Shown here: piece by piece, positions 35,559 to 44,658 of the stretch | Numbering within the stretch: the first letter of the stretch is position 1 | Layout of the letters: the number at the start of each line of letters is the position of its first letter | DNA from: Litoreibacter ascidiaceicola | GTDB lineage: Bacteria; Pseudomonadota; Alphaproteobacteria; Rhodobacterales; Rhodobacteraceae | DNA length: 64,000 nucleotides | Direction: 5' to 3' | Assembly (NCBI RefSeq): GCF_900129235.1 | Contig: NZ_FQUV01000004.1 | Location: 124,001 to 188,000 of the forward strand | Program-made: the position numbers and the translations under genes | The notes under the pieces: generated by a model | Databases searched by the model: none | What the model was told of the DNA's origin: nothing | What the model saw: the letters and a program-made list of their open reading frames with translations, nothing else

Positions 35559-36068
35559 ATGGCTGACACTGACCGCACTGAAACAGACGCCCGGGGTCAG
35601 CTTTTCGACCAACTCGACGATGTCCGTGCGGGCATGTTGGGGGTCGAGGGCTCCGGGCAACACATGCAGCCGATGACCCACTACTTTGACCGCGATACCG
35701 GCGAGTTGTGGTTCATCACGTCCCGCGACACCGACTTGGTTCGTGGCATTGGGCAAGGCAATACGGCACATTTCTGCGTCCAAAGCACTTCGCAGGACTT
35801 CTATGCCTGTCTGTCTGGCCCGATCCGCCAAAGTCAGGACGAGGCCAAGCTGGATGAAATCTGGTCCGCCGCCGCCGCCGCCTTTTTCGAGGGCGGTCGC
35901 GAGGATAGGGATGTGTGCTTGCTGCACATGCCCCTGCGCGAGGCGGCAATCTGGTCGTCTTCGGGCAACCCGTTCGCGTTCGGCATAGAGGTGCTCCGCG
36001 CCAACATGACCGACGGAACGGCCCAGACCGGCACCCACAAGGTGATCAACTTTGCGTCTGCTGCCTGA
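35559..36068 (+). CDS. Pyridoxamine 5'-phosphate oxidase-like stress flavoprotein
   Basis: A 169-residue split-barrel flavin-binding protein of the general-stress-protein 26 type. MTHYFDRDTGELWFITSRDT is the typical FMN-contacting strand pair, followed by FCVQSTSQDFYACLSG. It is probably co-transcribed with csbD, 3 nt upstream, and a strong terminator follows. Activity on pyridoxamine phosphate is unlikely; such proteins bind FMN or F420-like cofactors. Confidence 0.9.
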   Translation: MADTDRTETDARGQLFDQLDDVRAGMLGVEGSGQHMQPMTHYFDRDTGELWFITSRDTDLVRGIGQGNTAHFCVQSTSQDFYACLSGPIRQSQDEAKLDEIWSAAAAAFFEGGREDRDVCLLHMPLREAAIWSSSGNPFAFGIEVLRANMTDGTAQTGTHKVINFASAA

Positions 36069-36074
36069 AAAACG

Positions 36075-36103
36075 AAAGCCCCGCCTGTTAAGGCGGGGCT
36101 TTT
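36075..36103 (+). terminator. Rho-independent terminator after csbD operon
   Basis: AAAGCCCCGCCT (36075-36086) pairs perfectly with AGGCGGGGCTTT (36091-36102) around GTTA, ending in TTTT. It also lies just past the convergent transglycosylase gene. Confidence 0.88.
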
Positions 36104-36128
36104 ACACGTCTTAAAATTCGTGCGCCGC

Positions 36129-36920
36129 CTACCCGTCGATCTTCCCCGCCATAATGGCGATCGCCTTCTGGTAAACCCCCGCCGCATTCCATTGCTTGAT
36201 CACCGCAAAATTCGTCTGCCCTTCTTGGTAGCCCGCCCCGCGTTTCCAGCCTTTTCCTTTTAGGAAATTTGCCGTCGACGCCATCGCATCCGCCAGATTG
36301 TTCAGATCAATCCGCCCGTCGCCATTCCCGTCTTGCCCGTATTTCAGCACGTTTCCCGGCAGGAACTGGGTGTGGCCCAACTCGCCATGTTTCGCGCCGA
36401 TGGAGTTCGGCGAAATGATGCCCCGATCCACCAGTTTCAGCGCCGCGAGCGCATGGCCGGTGAAGAAATCCGACCGACGGCAATCATAGGCGAGTGTCGA
36501 AATAGACGACACCACATTGCTGTCCCCCATGAAGTTGCCGAACCCCGTTTCCATGCCGTGGATGGCTATAATCACACCCGCAGGCACGCCGTATTTTGCC
36601 TCAAGTGAGTTATAAAACGCCGCGTTCCGCGCCTTGCGTTTACGCCCTTGGGCGACGATAGTGTCGGCCCCGCGCACCTGCATGAATTTCGACAAGGAAT
36701 ACTTGAAACTCTTCTGATTGCGGTCCGCGTTGATCGTGCGTTGCGCGTATTGTGTCGAAGCCAGCGCGGCGAGGCCCCGTTGCCCGACGCCGGCTTGCGC
36801 CGCCTCTCTAGCGAACTCGGCCTTCCAAGCGTTGTAGCCACCGGAGCTGTTGCCGCATTGGGCTGACAGTGCGGGGGAGGCCAAGGTCAGGGCGGCGATT
36901 ACAAGAGCAGAGCGGAGCAT
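36129..36920 (-). CDS. Lytic murein transglycosylase (MltB/SltB type)
   Basis: A 263-residue periplasmic enzyme that cuts peptidoglycan to anhydromuropeptides. A signal peptide (ALVIAALTLASPALSAQ) is followed by the transglycosylase 2 domain; the catalytic Glu is in IHGMETGFGNFMG, and HTQFLPGNVLKYGQDGNGDG is a conserved MltB-like stretch. The ATG at 36920 is chosen to place the signal peptide at the start; the ribosome site is weak. Length is short but complete. Confidence 0.9.
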   Translation of the reverse strand: MLRSALVIAALTLASPALSAQCGNSSGGYNAWKAEFAREAAQAGVGQRGLAALASTQYAQRTINADRNQKSFKYSLSKFMQVRGADTIVAQGRKRKARNAAFYNSLEAKYGVPAGVIIAIHGMETGFGNFMGDSNVVSSISTLAYDCRRSDFFTGHALAALKLVDRGIISPNSIGAKHGELGHTQFLPGNVLKYGQDGNGDGRIDLNNLADAMASTANFLKGKGWKRGAGYQEGQTNFAVIKQWNAAGVYQKAIAIMAGKIDG

Positions 36921-37096
36921 GGTATAAATCCATTTGTGTGAAACAATTCTGCCCAGATTAGCTTCGAGCAGGATCGTACGCAACTGGCGGAGCGCCCGCT
37001 TGTCGGAAATGGTGGATTATGCGTCGAAAGGCGCTCGGGGATTGCCGTCTGCCTTGCTAGACAGAACCCAAGTAAGCCCAACGGGAGTCGGTTAGA

Positions 37097-39583
37097 ATGA
37101 AAACGCATGTCAAAGCACTGGTCGTCGGCGGCGGTGCCGTCGGAACCTCGATCGCCTACCATTTGGGCAAGGCGGGTTGGGACACCATGCTGCTGGAACG
37201 CGACGAGCTGACCTCCGGCTCCACATGGCACGCGGCAGGGCTCTTGCCCTATTTTAACATGTCGTTCGCGACGACGCACATCCACGACTACTCGATCAAG
37301 TTCTACAAGCAGCTTGAGGCGGAAACCGGCCTGAACGCGGGTTTCTCGGTCTGCGGCAACCTGCGCATGGCCCGCACACAGGACCGTATGGATGAATACG
37401 CGCTCTATAGCTCCACCGCCGAAACCGTCGGTGTGCCACACGAATGGCTGACTCCCACCCAGATCAAAGACCGCTGGCCATTGCTGCGCACCGACGATCT
37501 GAAAGGCGCGATCTACCACAACACCGATGGCTACATTAATCCCGCCGACGTCACTATGGCTATGGCCAAGGGCGCGCGTCAGCACGGCGTCACGATCGAG
37601 CGGAAATGGCAGGTCGATGGCTACGAGTGGACCGGCTCCGAATGGCGTGTGACCGTCACCAAGATGGTGGAGAAGGGCGGCAATTTGGTTCCCTCCGACG
37701 AGCAGACGGTCATCACCGCCGAACACGTCGTCACCGCCACGGGCAACCACGCGCAGCGCACGGCGCAGCTGCTGGGCATCAAGATCCCAGCCATCCCCGT
37801 AGAGCACCAATTCATCGTGATGGAGCAGGACCCCGCGCTGGTCGAATGGCGCAAGACCAACCCTGAACACCCCGTCATCCGCGACGCCGACGCGCAAAGC
37901 TATGTCCGCGAGGAACGTGGCGGCTGGATATTGGGCGTCTACGAGAAGAGCGCCCCCGCCCGTTTTGAATACGGCGTCCCCGACAGCTTCCGCGCCGACC
38001 TGTTCCAGCTCGATCTGGAGCGGATCGAGCAGCAATATATGGAAATGATCCACCGCATCCCGTCCTGCGAGGAATGTGGCCTGAAGGACGATTTCAACGG
38101 CCCGATCTGCTACACGCCCGACGGCAACCCGCTGGTCGGCCCCGCGCCGGGCCTGCGCAACATGTGGCTCGCCGAGGGCTTCTCGTTCGGCATCACGGCG
38201 GCGGGAGGCACCGGCTACTACCTTGCTCAGATGATGGTAGAGGGCGAGGCGGAGATCGACATGGCCTCGCTGGACCCCAAACGCTACGGCTCTTGGATGA
38301 CCACCGAGTTCGCCGCCCGCAAGAACGAGGAATGCTACGACCACGTCTACATCCTCCACCACCCCGACGAGGAACGGCCCGCAGCACGCCCCTTGCGCAC
38401 ATCGCCCGCCTATGACCGCCAGGCCGCACGCGGCGCGCAATTCGGCTGGGTCAACGGCTGGGAACGCCCCAACTACTACGCCCCCGAAGGCTTCAGCGAC
38501 CACGACGCCCGATCTTTCCGTCGCGGCGGCTGGTGGCAATACGCGGTGGAGGAGGCCAAGGCCATCCGCGAGGGCGTCGGCCTTGTCGACGCGACCGCCT
38601 TCACCAAGCACATCGTCAAAGGGGCAGGCGCGGCGGCCTTCCTCGAGTGGTTCACCACCAACAAACTGCCCCGCGTGGGCCGCATCAACCTGACCTACGC
38701 GCTGACCGACGCAGGCACCACGCGCACGGAATACACCATCGTGCGGCTGGCCGAAGACGAATTCTATCTGGTGAGCGCCGGTGCATGGACCGCCTATGAC
38801 GCAGACTATCTGCGCAAAAGCATTGAGGACATGGAACCTCAGTTCGGCCGCATCGAATGCCAGGACGTCACCACCCAATGGGGAGTTTTCGCCATCGCAG
38901 GCCCGAAATCCCGCGACGTGCTGAACGCCGTGATCAAGGACGCCGACCCTTCCACAGCGCTCAGCAACAAGCGCTTCCCATGGCTGTCGGCCAAGCAGAT
39001 CGAGCTGGGCATGTGCCCCGTCAACGCCATCCGCGTGGCCTATACGGGCGAGTTGGGCTGGGAGTTGCACCACCCCATCGAGATGCAGAACTACCTGTTC
39101 GATCTACTCGAAAAAGCAGGCGAGCCGCATGGCATGAAACTGGTCGGCGCACGGGCGCAAAACTGGCTGCGTCAGGAAAAATCCTACCGCGCTTTTGGCA
39201 ACGAGCTGGGCCGCGATGCGACCCCGTTGGAGGCCGATCTGCCGCGCTTCGTCGATCTGGAAAAAGACTTCCGTGGCAAGGACGCGATGCAGGCGCTCGG
39301 CATCCGCTCCAAATGCGTGACGCTGCTGATCGACGGGCCGGACGACGCCGACCCATGGGGCCGCGAGGCGCTGTATGACGGCGAAACCAAAGTGGGCCGC
39401 CTGACCTCCGGCGGTTATTCTGTGGCCTTTGGAAAAAGCATCGGCATGGGCTATGTCAAACGGGAACTGGCCGAAGTTGGAACCAAGCTCAAGGTGCGTA
39501 TGCAACGCCAGCTTTGGGACGCCACCGTGGTCGAGGACAGCCCCTACGATCCCAAAAACGCGACCATCCGCATGGACGGCTGA
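37097..39583 (+). CDS. FAD-dependent dimethylglycine/sarcosine dehydrogenase with GcvT domain
   Basis: An 828-residue flavoprotein. The N-terminal DAO-type half begins ALVVGGGAVGTSIAYHLGKA and has SGSTWHAAGLLPYF, in which the His is the usual covalent FAD site. The C-terminal half, from about residue 430, is a GcvT/T-protein fold that passes the released methyl group to tetrahydrofolate. Such enzymes demethylate dimethylglycine or sarcosine from glycine betaine breakdown; which one is not settled. The gene stands alone on the plus strand. Confidence 0.92.
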   Translation: MKTHVKALVVGGGAVGTSIAYHLGKAGWDTMLLERDELTSGSTWHAAGLLPYFNMSFATTHIHDYSIKFYKQLEAETGLNAGFSVCGNLRMARTQDRMDEYALYSSTAETVGVPHEWLTPTQIKDRWPLLRTDDLKGAIYHNTDGYINPADVTMAMAKGARQHGVTIERKWQVDGYEWTGSEWRVTVTKMVEKGGNLVPSDEQTVITAEHVVTATGNHAQRTAQLLGIKIPAIPVEHQFIVMEQDPALVEWRKTNPEHPVIRDADAQSYVREERGGWILGVYEKSAPARFEYGVPDSFRADLFQLDLERIEQQYMEMIHRIPSCEECGLKDDFNGPICYTPDGNPLVGPAPGLRNMWLAEGFSFGITAAGGTGYYLAQMMVEGEAEIDMASLDPKRYGSWMTTEFAARKNEECYDHVYILHHPDEERPAARPLRTSPAYDRQAARGAQFGWVNGWERPNYYAPEGFSDHDARSFRRGGWWQYAVEEAKAIREGVGLVDATAFTKHIVKGAGAAAFLEWFTTNKLPRVGRINLTYALTDAGTTRTEYTIVRLAEDEFYLVSAGAWTAYDADYLRKSIEDMEPQFGRIECQDVTTQWGVFAIAGPKSRDVLNAVIKDADPSTALSNKRFPWLSAKQIELGMCPVNAIRVAYTGELGWELHHPIEMQNYLFDLLEKAGEPHGMKLVGARAQNWLRQEKSYRAFGNELGRDATPLEADLPRFVDLEKDFRGKDAMQALGIRSKCVTLLIDGPDDADPWGREALYDGETKVGRLTSGGYSVAFGKSIGMGYVKRELAEVGTKLKVRMQRQLWDATVVEDSPYDPKNATIRMDG

Positions 39584-39590
39584 AAGTTTG

Positions 39591-39613
39591 GAAGGGGGTC
39601 ATTGCCCCCCTTC
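39591..39613. terminator. Possible terminator between convergent genes
   Basis: GAAGGGGG (39591-39598) pairs with CCCCCTTC (39606-39613). There is no T-run directly after, but TTTTT occurs 14 nt on. It lies between the dehydrogenase and the convergent small membrane protein gene. Confidence 0.4.
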
Positions 39614-39660
39614 ACCTTCTGGGGATATTTTTGAGTTATACTCGGTTTTGGCTGAGCAGC

Positions 39661-39978
39661 TTAATTGCGCATGCGCCACAGCTCGATCCGTCGGCGGGCG
39701 CGCACGATCAAGTTCACTAATGGCCCCCGCAAAGCGGTGATGTCGACAGCAAGCAGCAATAGCCCGATCGGTAGCATCCAGAAGCCGAAGACCGGCAGAA
39801 TGGCCAGAAACCCGCCAATGATGAAGATCAAAGCGATCGGCACGCGAAGGATCCACCATCCCCGTGCGCGGATCGCTTTCAGCGGGCGCTGTAGCGCAGG
39901 CATTGTTCTTTCGATGGCATCGAATTGACGCTCGAAACGACGAGTTTCGCGTGCGCGCTTATGTGGATCAGGTGACAT
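39661..39978 (-). CDS. Small two-helix membrane protein
   Basis: A 105-residue protein. The first 40 residues are soluble and very charged (RARETRRFERQFDAIER); two close hydrophobic helices follow (VPIALIFIIGGFLAILPVFGF, WMLPIGLLLLAVDI, with a short turn) and a basic tail. The pattern is found in alphaproteobacterial hypothetical membrane proteins. No function is known. It may be cotranscribed with nothing; 35 nt separate it from the oxidase gene transcribed the same way. Confidence 0.75.
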   Translation of the reverse strand: MSPDPHKRARETRRFERQFDAIERTMPALQRPLKAIRARGWWILRVPIALIFIIGGFLAILPVFGFWMLPIGLLLLAVDITALRGPLVNLIVRARRRIELWRMRN

Positions 39979-40013
39979 TATGTGTCTTCACCTATGACCG
40001 ACCCTCGCACAAT

Positions 40014-41090
40014 TCAATTGGTTGAAAATCTCTGGGGTGACAGGGACAGGACAGTGTCCTTGTCGAGTTCAGGGACGCGATTGGCCACCAGATCAGCCAG
40101 CAACTGGCATGCGGCGGGGGCCGTTTGAAAACCGTATCCGCCTTGTCCTGCGCACCACCAAAACCCGTCCCGCTCGGACGCGCCAATCGCGAGGCAGCGA
40201 TCAGGGGCGAAGGTGCGCAAGCCCGCCCAATTCGCGATCATCCGTTGCACTGGCGTGGTGACATGCTCCTCGTAGCGGGCTATCCCCTCTGCCAGAACCA
40301 TATCGACGGCCCATGCATCCATTGGCACGACGGGCTCTTCATCGGCAGGTGAAATCAACACAGCACCCGCATCAGGCTTTGCGTACCAGTTTTCACCCGG
40401 TCCAAACAACATCGGCCAGCGGGCAACATCGTGGCCGTCCGGCGCGGCGACCCGCGCCATGGAGCGGCGCATCGGTTGTAGCCCCAGCGGGCTGACTCCT
40501 GCCAATTGCGCGATCTGGTCCGCCCACGCCCCTGCGGCGTTGATGATCTGGCGCGCCTCGTAATCTTCACCAGCAGACACGCGCCACCCTTGCGGCGTTT
40601 TCTCAATTGTCGAGACGTCCGCACGGGTCACGACCGTCCCACCATTGCCGCGCATATGTCGGATGAAGCGCTGTATCGCGGCGTCCGTGTCAATATCCCA
40701 GGCATCCTCGTGATATCCGACTTGGGTGACGCGATTGGGGTCGACGATTGGAAATAGTTCAGCCGCTTCGCCCAGCGTCAAACGGCGCAGCTGCATCGAG
40801 ACCATGTCAGTCGTGAAGGCCAGCTCGTTCCCCTCCTGACCAAGCAGCATCATCCCGCGTGGAAGATCACGCGACCCGTTCACGTTCAAATGCCAGTCTT
40901 TGCTCGCGCGGTTCAGGACAACCGTGGACGGCTTACCATAGGTTTCCTCAAACATCGCCGCCGAACGGCCGGAGGCGTGATAGGCCAAAGCCTCTTCACG
41001 CTCTAGCAAAGTAACGCTGCCCAAATCTGACAGGCGCGCTGCGGCTGAGGCACCGGCAATCCCGCCGCCGATCACCAGAAAATCAATCAT
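40014..41090 (-). CDS. FAD-dependent amine/amino-acid oxidoreductase (DAO family)
   Basis: A 358-residue flavoenzyme. FLVIGGGIAGASAAARLSDLG is the FAD fold; AYHASGRSAAMFEETYG and the late FWWCAGQGGYGFQTAP motif resemble D-amino acid or glycine/sarcosine oxidases. Its ATG overlaps the aldo/keto reductase stop as ATGA (41087-41090), so these two are one operon. The substrate is uncertain; the nearby dehydrogenase for methylated glycines is suggestive only. Confidence 0.9.
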   Translation of the reverse strand: MIDFLVIGGGIAGASAAARLSDLGSVTLLEREEALAYHASGRSAAMFEETYGKPSTVVLNRASKDWHLNVNGSRDLPRGMMLLGQEGNELAFTTDMVSMQLRRLTLGEAAELFPIVDPNRVTQVGYHEDAWDIDTDAAIQRFIRHMRGNGGTVVTRADVSTIEKTPQGWRVSAGEDYEARQIINAAGAWADQIAQLAGVSPLGLQPMRRSMARVAAPDGHDVARWPMLFGPGENWYAKPDAGAVLISPADEEPVVPMDAWAVDMVLAEGIARYEEHVTTPVQRMIANWAGLRTFAPDRCLAIGASERDGFWWCAGQGGYGFQTAPAACQLLADLVANRVPELDKDTVLSLSPQRFSTN

Positions 41091-42022
41091 GCTTCTTCAA
41101 GCCGATCCGTCGCCGGTGGCGGCGTTAGGCTCAGGGCGGTGACTTCGTCATACAAGGCGTCGCTCATGTCAAAATCCAGTGCCGCCAAGGACGGCGCAAG
41201 TTGTTCCGACGACCGGGCCGAGATGATCGGGCTGGTGACCTTGCCGTTTTTGGCGACCCAAGCAACGGCAAGCGTCGCGGCGTCGGTGCCATGTTTTGCT
41301 GCGAGCGCGGGGAGTGCCGCCGCGGCCTCGTGCATCCACGGGACATTGTAACGGGCATTGTAGCGTGTGTCGTCAATGAGGCGTCCCGCCGCTTCATCGC
41401 TGGCGTATTTCCCTGTCAACAACCCGCCGCCCAGCGGAGAGTAAGGGACAACAGCGATACCTTGGTCAGCACAGGCGGGGAATATTTCGACCTCGGCTTG
41501 ACGCTTCACCAGATTATACATCGGTTGAAGGACATCCACTGTGGTTCCTAGATCACGGGCGACCTGCGCTGCCTTCATCACCTGCCATGCTGCGAAATTG
41601 GATATCCCGATGTAGCGGATCAACCCGTCTTCGCGCAATTCTGCGAGCGCCTCGAAGCTGTCTTGCAAAGGTGTGTGGGGATCGAACCGGTGCAAATACA
41701 AGAGGTCGATCATATCGACCTTCATGCGGGATCGGCTTTCCTCGAACGATTGCAGCACATTGGCTTTGGTCGTGGGTTTGTCATACGCGATTTTGGTGGC
41801 GATTAGAACGTCGTCGCGTTCGGATTGCACGAAACGGCCCAGCATGGTTTCGGATTGGCCGCCTGTGTAGACATAAGCTGTGTCAAAGAAGTTGATACCA
41901 GCGGTGCGGCAGTCTTCATACATCGACTGGCTGGCGACGATGTCGGCCTTGCCGCCGAATTGCATGGTGCCAAAGCAAAGTTTGGATGCGGGGGCCCCGT
42001 TGGCCGTGGTCAAATGTATCAT
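41087..42022 (-). CDS. Aldo/keto reductase
   Basis: A 311-residue NADPH-dependent oxidoreductase of (beta/alpha)8 fold. The catalytic Asp/Tyr are in FFDTAYVYTGGQSE, the Lys is in TKIAYD and the His is in DLLYLHRFD. It belongs to the AKR group resembling general stress protein 69 and L-glyceraldehyde reductases. The ribosome site is poor. It is first of a two-gene unit with the FAD oxidoreductase. Confidence 0.9.
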   Translation of the reverse strand: MIHLTTANGAPASKLCFGTMQFGGKADIVASQSMYEDCRTAGINFFDTAYVYTGGQSETMLGRFVQSERDDVLIATKIAYDKPTTKANVLQSFEESRSRMKVDMIDLLYLHRFDPHTPLQDSFEALAELREDGLIRYIGISNFAAWQVMKAAQVARDLGTTVDVLQPMYNLVKRQAEVEIFPACADQGIAVVPYSPLGGGLLTGKYASDEAAGRLIDDTRYNARYNVPWMHEAAAALPALAAKHGTDAATLAVAWVAKNGKVTSPIISARSSEQLAPSLAALDFDMSDALYDEVTALSLTPPPATDRLEEA

Positions 42023-42089
42023 GCGTTTGAACTTGGCAGAAAGATTTTGCTGTGGAAAGGGAATAGGGTGCGACTTGCAAAAGCCAGAT

Positions 42090-42112
42090 CACAGCCCCGC
42101 ATTGGGGCTGTG
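42090..42112. terminator. Possible terminator hairpin
   Basis: CACAGCCCC and GGGGCTGTG form a perfect 9-bp stem with loop GCATT. It sits downstream of the hemerythrin gene on the minus strand, before the aldo/keto reductase start. The tail is not T-rich. Confidence 0.45.
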
Positions 42113-42132
42113 TCTGTGGCTTGAGAGGATCG

Positions 42133-42699
42133 CTATCCCCGCAGCTTGTGATGGAGCAGGATCGGGACGACCAAATCCTCTTCGTCTACCAGATGCCTGG
42201 CCAGAAAGGCTTCGATCTCCGACGCGGTTTCAAGCAGCGTGCCGGATTCTTCATAGGCCTGTGCCTCGTCAAGCTGGGTGAGCTTGACCACGCGGTTGGC
42301 TTGTCGGGTTAAACGGTCCAGCACGTTGTCCAAAGCCAGATGATCGGTCTCCAACGTTTCCAAGCCAGCATCAAACCGGCCATCGGCGGCGGACAATTCT
42401 GGAAAGAAAGAATGGTCTTCCCATCCGTGATGCCCGTGCAGGTTTCTGACCAACAGGTTGCCGTAATATGCCAATCTGTCGGCGGAATCCTCCGCCGAAC
42501 GGTCTTTGTTCAGATAGCTCTGGGTATTGAGGCGAACCTCCCGTCCAAGTTGTCGAAACATGTCATGAGCCCCCATCCAGTTTTGAATAGAAGCGGCGAA
42601 GTTCGGGTGACCCGGCCAAGCTTCGCGCGGGTAGTCCCGAAGCAGGATGCGCATTTCATCAGGCAGCGCATCCTGTCTCACAGTTTGATTTGTTGTCAT
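42133..42699 (-). CDS. Second hemerythrin HHE-domain protein
   Basis: A 188-residue helical protein with hemerythrin-type ligands spread as HDMFR, HGHHGWEDHSFFP, LETDHLALD and FLARHLVDEEDLVVPILLHHK. It differs greatly from the one at 2624-3100, so the two are unlikely to be recent duplicates. The ATG at 42699 is preferred over an in-frame TTG at 42708. Iron or another dinuclear centre is expected; the role is unknown. Confidence 0.85.
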   Translation of the reverse strand: MTTNQTVRQDALPDEMRILLRDYPREAWPGHPNFAASIQNWMGAHDMFRQLGREVRLNTQSYLNKDRSAEDSADRLAYYGNLLVRNLHGHHGWEDHSFFPELSAADGRFDAGLETLETDHLALDNVLDRLTRQANRVVKLTQLDEAQAYEESGTLLETASEIEAFLARHLVDEEDLVVPILLHHKLRG

Positions 42700-42782
42700 C
42701 CATGCCAAATGAGGATGCGGGGCCTGATAACAACTGCGTGTTCGCGCAGGTTAGCTAGGTGATTGGCGCACCATCATCGACG

Positions 42783-43421
42783 TCAGCTGTCTACAGGATC
42801 CGAAAAGCCCGCGTCTTTGTGGCTTCCGTCGCAATAGGGTTTGTTCTTCGATGCACCGCAGCGGCACAGGAATGCCTTGGGCAGGGTGGCAATCTGGCGT
42901 CCCGTACCTGTGGTCAGTTCGATATTGCCCTCGATCTTGAGCGGGCCGTCAGGGATGCGAAGTGTCGCGACCTTCCCGCCATGTTGCTCCGACCCGGCAG
43001 GGGATTTCGGCGATGGCTCTCCCGTCGCAGTGAACCCGGTCTCTACATGGGAGTAGTCGCAGTAGGGCTTGTTCTTGGAGAGACCACAACGGCACAATGT
43101 GACCCTGCTTTCTGTCTCCACCCCGTCGATCTCGAAACTTCCGGACGCGGCCAAAGGACCGTTTTCCAGAACAGCGATTTGGTTGATCTGAGGAGGGGTC
43201 TCGTTAACGCCGGTTTCGCGGTGGAAGGCCAAGGCACCCGAAGGGCAGGTTCGCACCACGGCGGCGACGTCGTCAGCTGTTGCGTTGTCAGGTTGCACCC
43301 AAGGGCGCTGCTTGGGGTCAAACACAGTTGGAAGTTTCAAGAAGCAATTGCGCGCGTGAACGCATCGCTTCAGATCAAAACTGACCGTGATGTCTTTGCC
43401 TTCATATCCCTTGCGGCGCAT
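42783..43421 (-). CDS. CDGSH-type iron-sulfur protein with N-terminal Fer4-like domain
   Basis: A 212-residue protein. The N-terminus (FDLKRCVHARNCFLKLP, then VRTCPSGAL) is a Fer4_19-like cluster domain. Two CDGSH domains follow, CRCGLSKNKPYCDYSH and CRCGASKNKPYCDGSH, each with the 3Cys-1His ligands of a [2Fe-2S] cluster; the second Asp-Gly position is Tyr in the first copy. GGAG is 7 nt before the ATG. This three-domain layout is known in bacteria; function is unproven, probably redox or cluster transfer. Confidence 0.88.
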   Translation of the reverse strand: MRRKGYEGKDITVSFDLKRCVHARNCFLKLPTVFDPKQRPWVQPDNATADDVAAVVRTCPSGALAFHRETGVNETPPQINQIAVLENGPLAASGSFEIDGVETESRVTLCRCGLSKNKPYCDYSHVETGFTATGEPSPKSPAGSEQHGGKVATLRIPDGPLKIEGNIELTTGTGRQIATLPKAFLCRCGASKNKPYCDGSHKDAGFSDPVDS

Positions 43422-43484
43422 GTGCGTCTCCTGCTGTTTCGTTTCCCCGACTTTAGCATGCCCAATGTAGCGCTGCGCACCAAA

Positions 43485-43519
43485 CTAAAAAGGCCCGCAG
43501 CTTGGGTGCTGCGGGCCTT
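43485..43519 (-). terminator. Rho-independent terminator of the purine operon
   Basis: On the minus strand GGCCCGCAGC pairs with GCTGCGGGCC (loop of 6) and is followed by TTTTTAG. It comes 23 nt after the BMP-protein stop codon, so it can close the operon that starts at xdhA. Confidence 0.88.
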
Positions 43520-43541
43520 GATCGCCAAAACTTCGTTGGCT

Positions 43542-44621
43542 TTAGTTTGGAATGTCGCCAGTGATGCCTTCAAGGTAGAAGTTCATGCCAGCCAGCGTGC
43601 CGTCATCGGCAGTCTCACCCTCGGCCAACCAGTCGGACCCGTCCTGCTTTTTCAGCGGGCCGGTGAATGGGTGGTAGGAGCCGTCCGCCAAGCTGTCTTT
43701 CAATGCCAGAGCTTCCGCTTTCACGTCAGCTGGAACAGCATCGGAAATCTCACCGATGCCAACCATGCCCGGGCCGATGCCGTCCCACGTGTCGGTGCTT
43801 TCCCAAGTTCCGTCCATCACCGCTTTCACGCGTTCGATGTAGTAGGGCGCCCAGTTGTCGATGATCGACGACACCCGTGGCATGGGCGCATATTCCGACA
43901 TGTCGGACGCCTGACCGAAAGTGATCACGTTACCGGCTTTCTGAGCCGCAGCCTGTGGCGCGGTAGAGTCGGTGTGCTGCAAGATCACGTCAGCACCTTG
44001 TTCGATCAGCGCGGTCGCTGCATCAGCTTCTTTTGCAGGGTCAAACCATGTGTAGGCCCAGACAACGCTGAATTCGACGTCAGGGTTCACTTTCTTGGCG
44101 TGGATGTAGGCCGCGTTGATGCCACGGATAACTTCCGGGATCGGGAATGACGCGATGTAGCCGACCTTGTTGGTCTTGGTCATCTTGCCCGCGATGTGGC
44201 CCTGAACTGCGCGGCCTTCATAGAAGCGGGCAGAGTATGTCGACACGTTGTCGGCGCGTTTGTAGCCGGTGGCGTGCTCGAACTTCACGTTCGGGAATTT
44301 CGCCGCGACCGCGTTGGTCGGGTCCATATAGCCAAACGAGGTGGTGAAGATCAGGTCGGCACCCGACAGCGCCATCTGTGTAATCACGCGCTCCGCGTCG
44401 GCACCCTCAGGGACGCTTTCTTGGAAGATGGTCTCGACCTTGTCGCCGAACTCGGCTTCCACGGCCAAACGGCCTTGGTTGTGCTCGTAGGTCCAGCCGC
44501 CGTCGCCGACGGGGCCGACGAAGATGAAGCCGACCTTGGTTTTGGCGTGGCCGTCGGCGAATGCGCCGGTGGTAAGTGCGAGGGCCGCAACGGCCCCTGC
44601 AAGGATAGTTCTGCGTTTCAT
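43542..44621 (-). CDS. BMP-family ABC transporter substrate-binding protein
   Basis: A 359-residue periplasmic (or lipoprotein-like) binding protein, related to purine-nucleoside receptor PnrA/BmpA. A signal peptide (RTILAGAVAALALTTGAFADG) precedes KVGFIFVGPVGDGGWTYEHN and LSGADLIFTTSFGYMDPTNAVA. GGGAG is placed before the ATG at 44621. As last gene of the xdhA-to-BMP unit, its likely ligand is a nucleoside or nucleobase such as xanthine or hypoxanthine; the ligand is inferred from the neighbours. Confidence 0.93.
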   Translation of the reverse strand: MKRRTILAGAVAALALTTGAFADGHAKTKVGFIFVGPVGDGGWTYEHNQGRLAVEAEFGDKVETIFQESVPEGADAERVITQMALSGADLIFTTSFGYMDPTNAVAAKFPNVKFEHATGYKRADNVSTYSARFYEGRAVQGHIAGKMTKTNKVGYIASFPIPEVIRGINAAYIHAKKVNPDVEFSVVWAYTWFDPAKEADAATALIEQGADVILQHTDSTAPQAAAQKAGNVITFGQASDMSEYAPMPRVSSIIDNWAPYYIERVKAVMDGTWESTDTWDGIGPGMVGIGEISDAVPADVKAEALALKDSLADGSYHPFTGPLKKQDGSDWLAEGETADDGTLAGMNFYLEGITGDIPN

Positions 44622-44658
44622 GAGTGGTATCTCCCCAGGTTTAAAACAGTTAGTGGCC

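Noticed and set aside
36921-37096. Glycine or other riboswitch before the GcvT-fused dehydrogenase
   Set aside because: I could not find conserved aptamer motifs; the leader looks unstructured by eye.
36899-39073. A 724-codon open frame on the minus strand opposite the GcvT-fused dehydrogenase
   Set aside because: It lies antisense to a clear enzyme gene and follows from GC-rich third positions; the product is low-complexity and lacks domains or a ribosome site.
42759-44150. A 463-codon open frame on the plus strand across the CDGSH and BMP genes
   Set aside because: It spans the 3' ends of two well-supported minus-strand genes and a terminator; the product resembles no protein.
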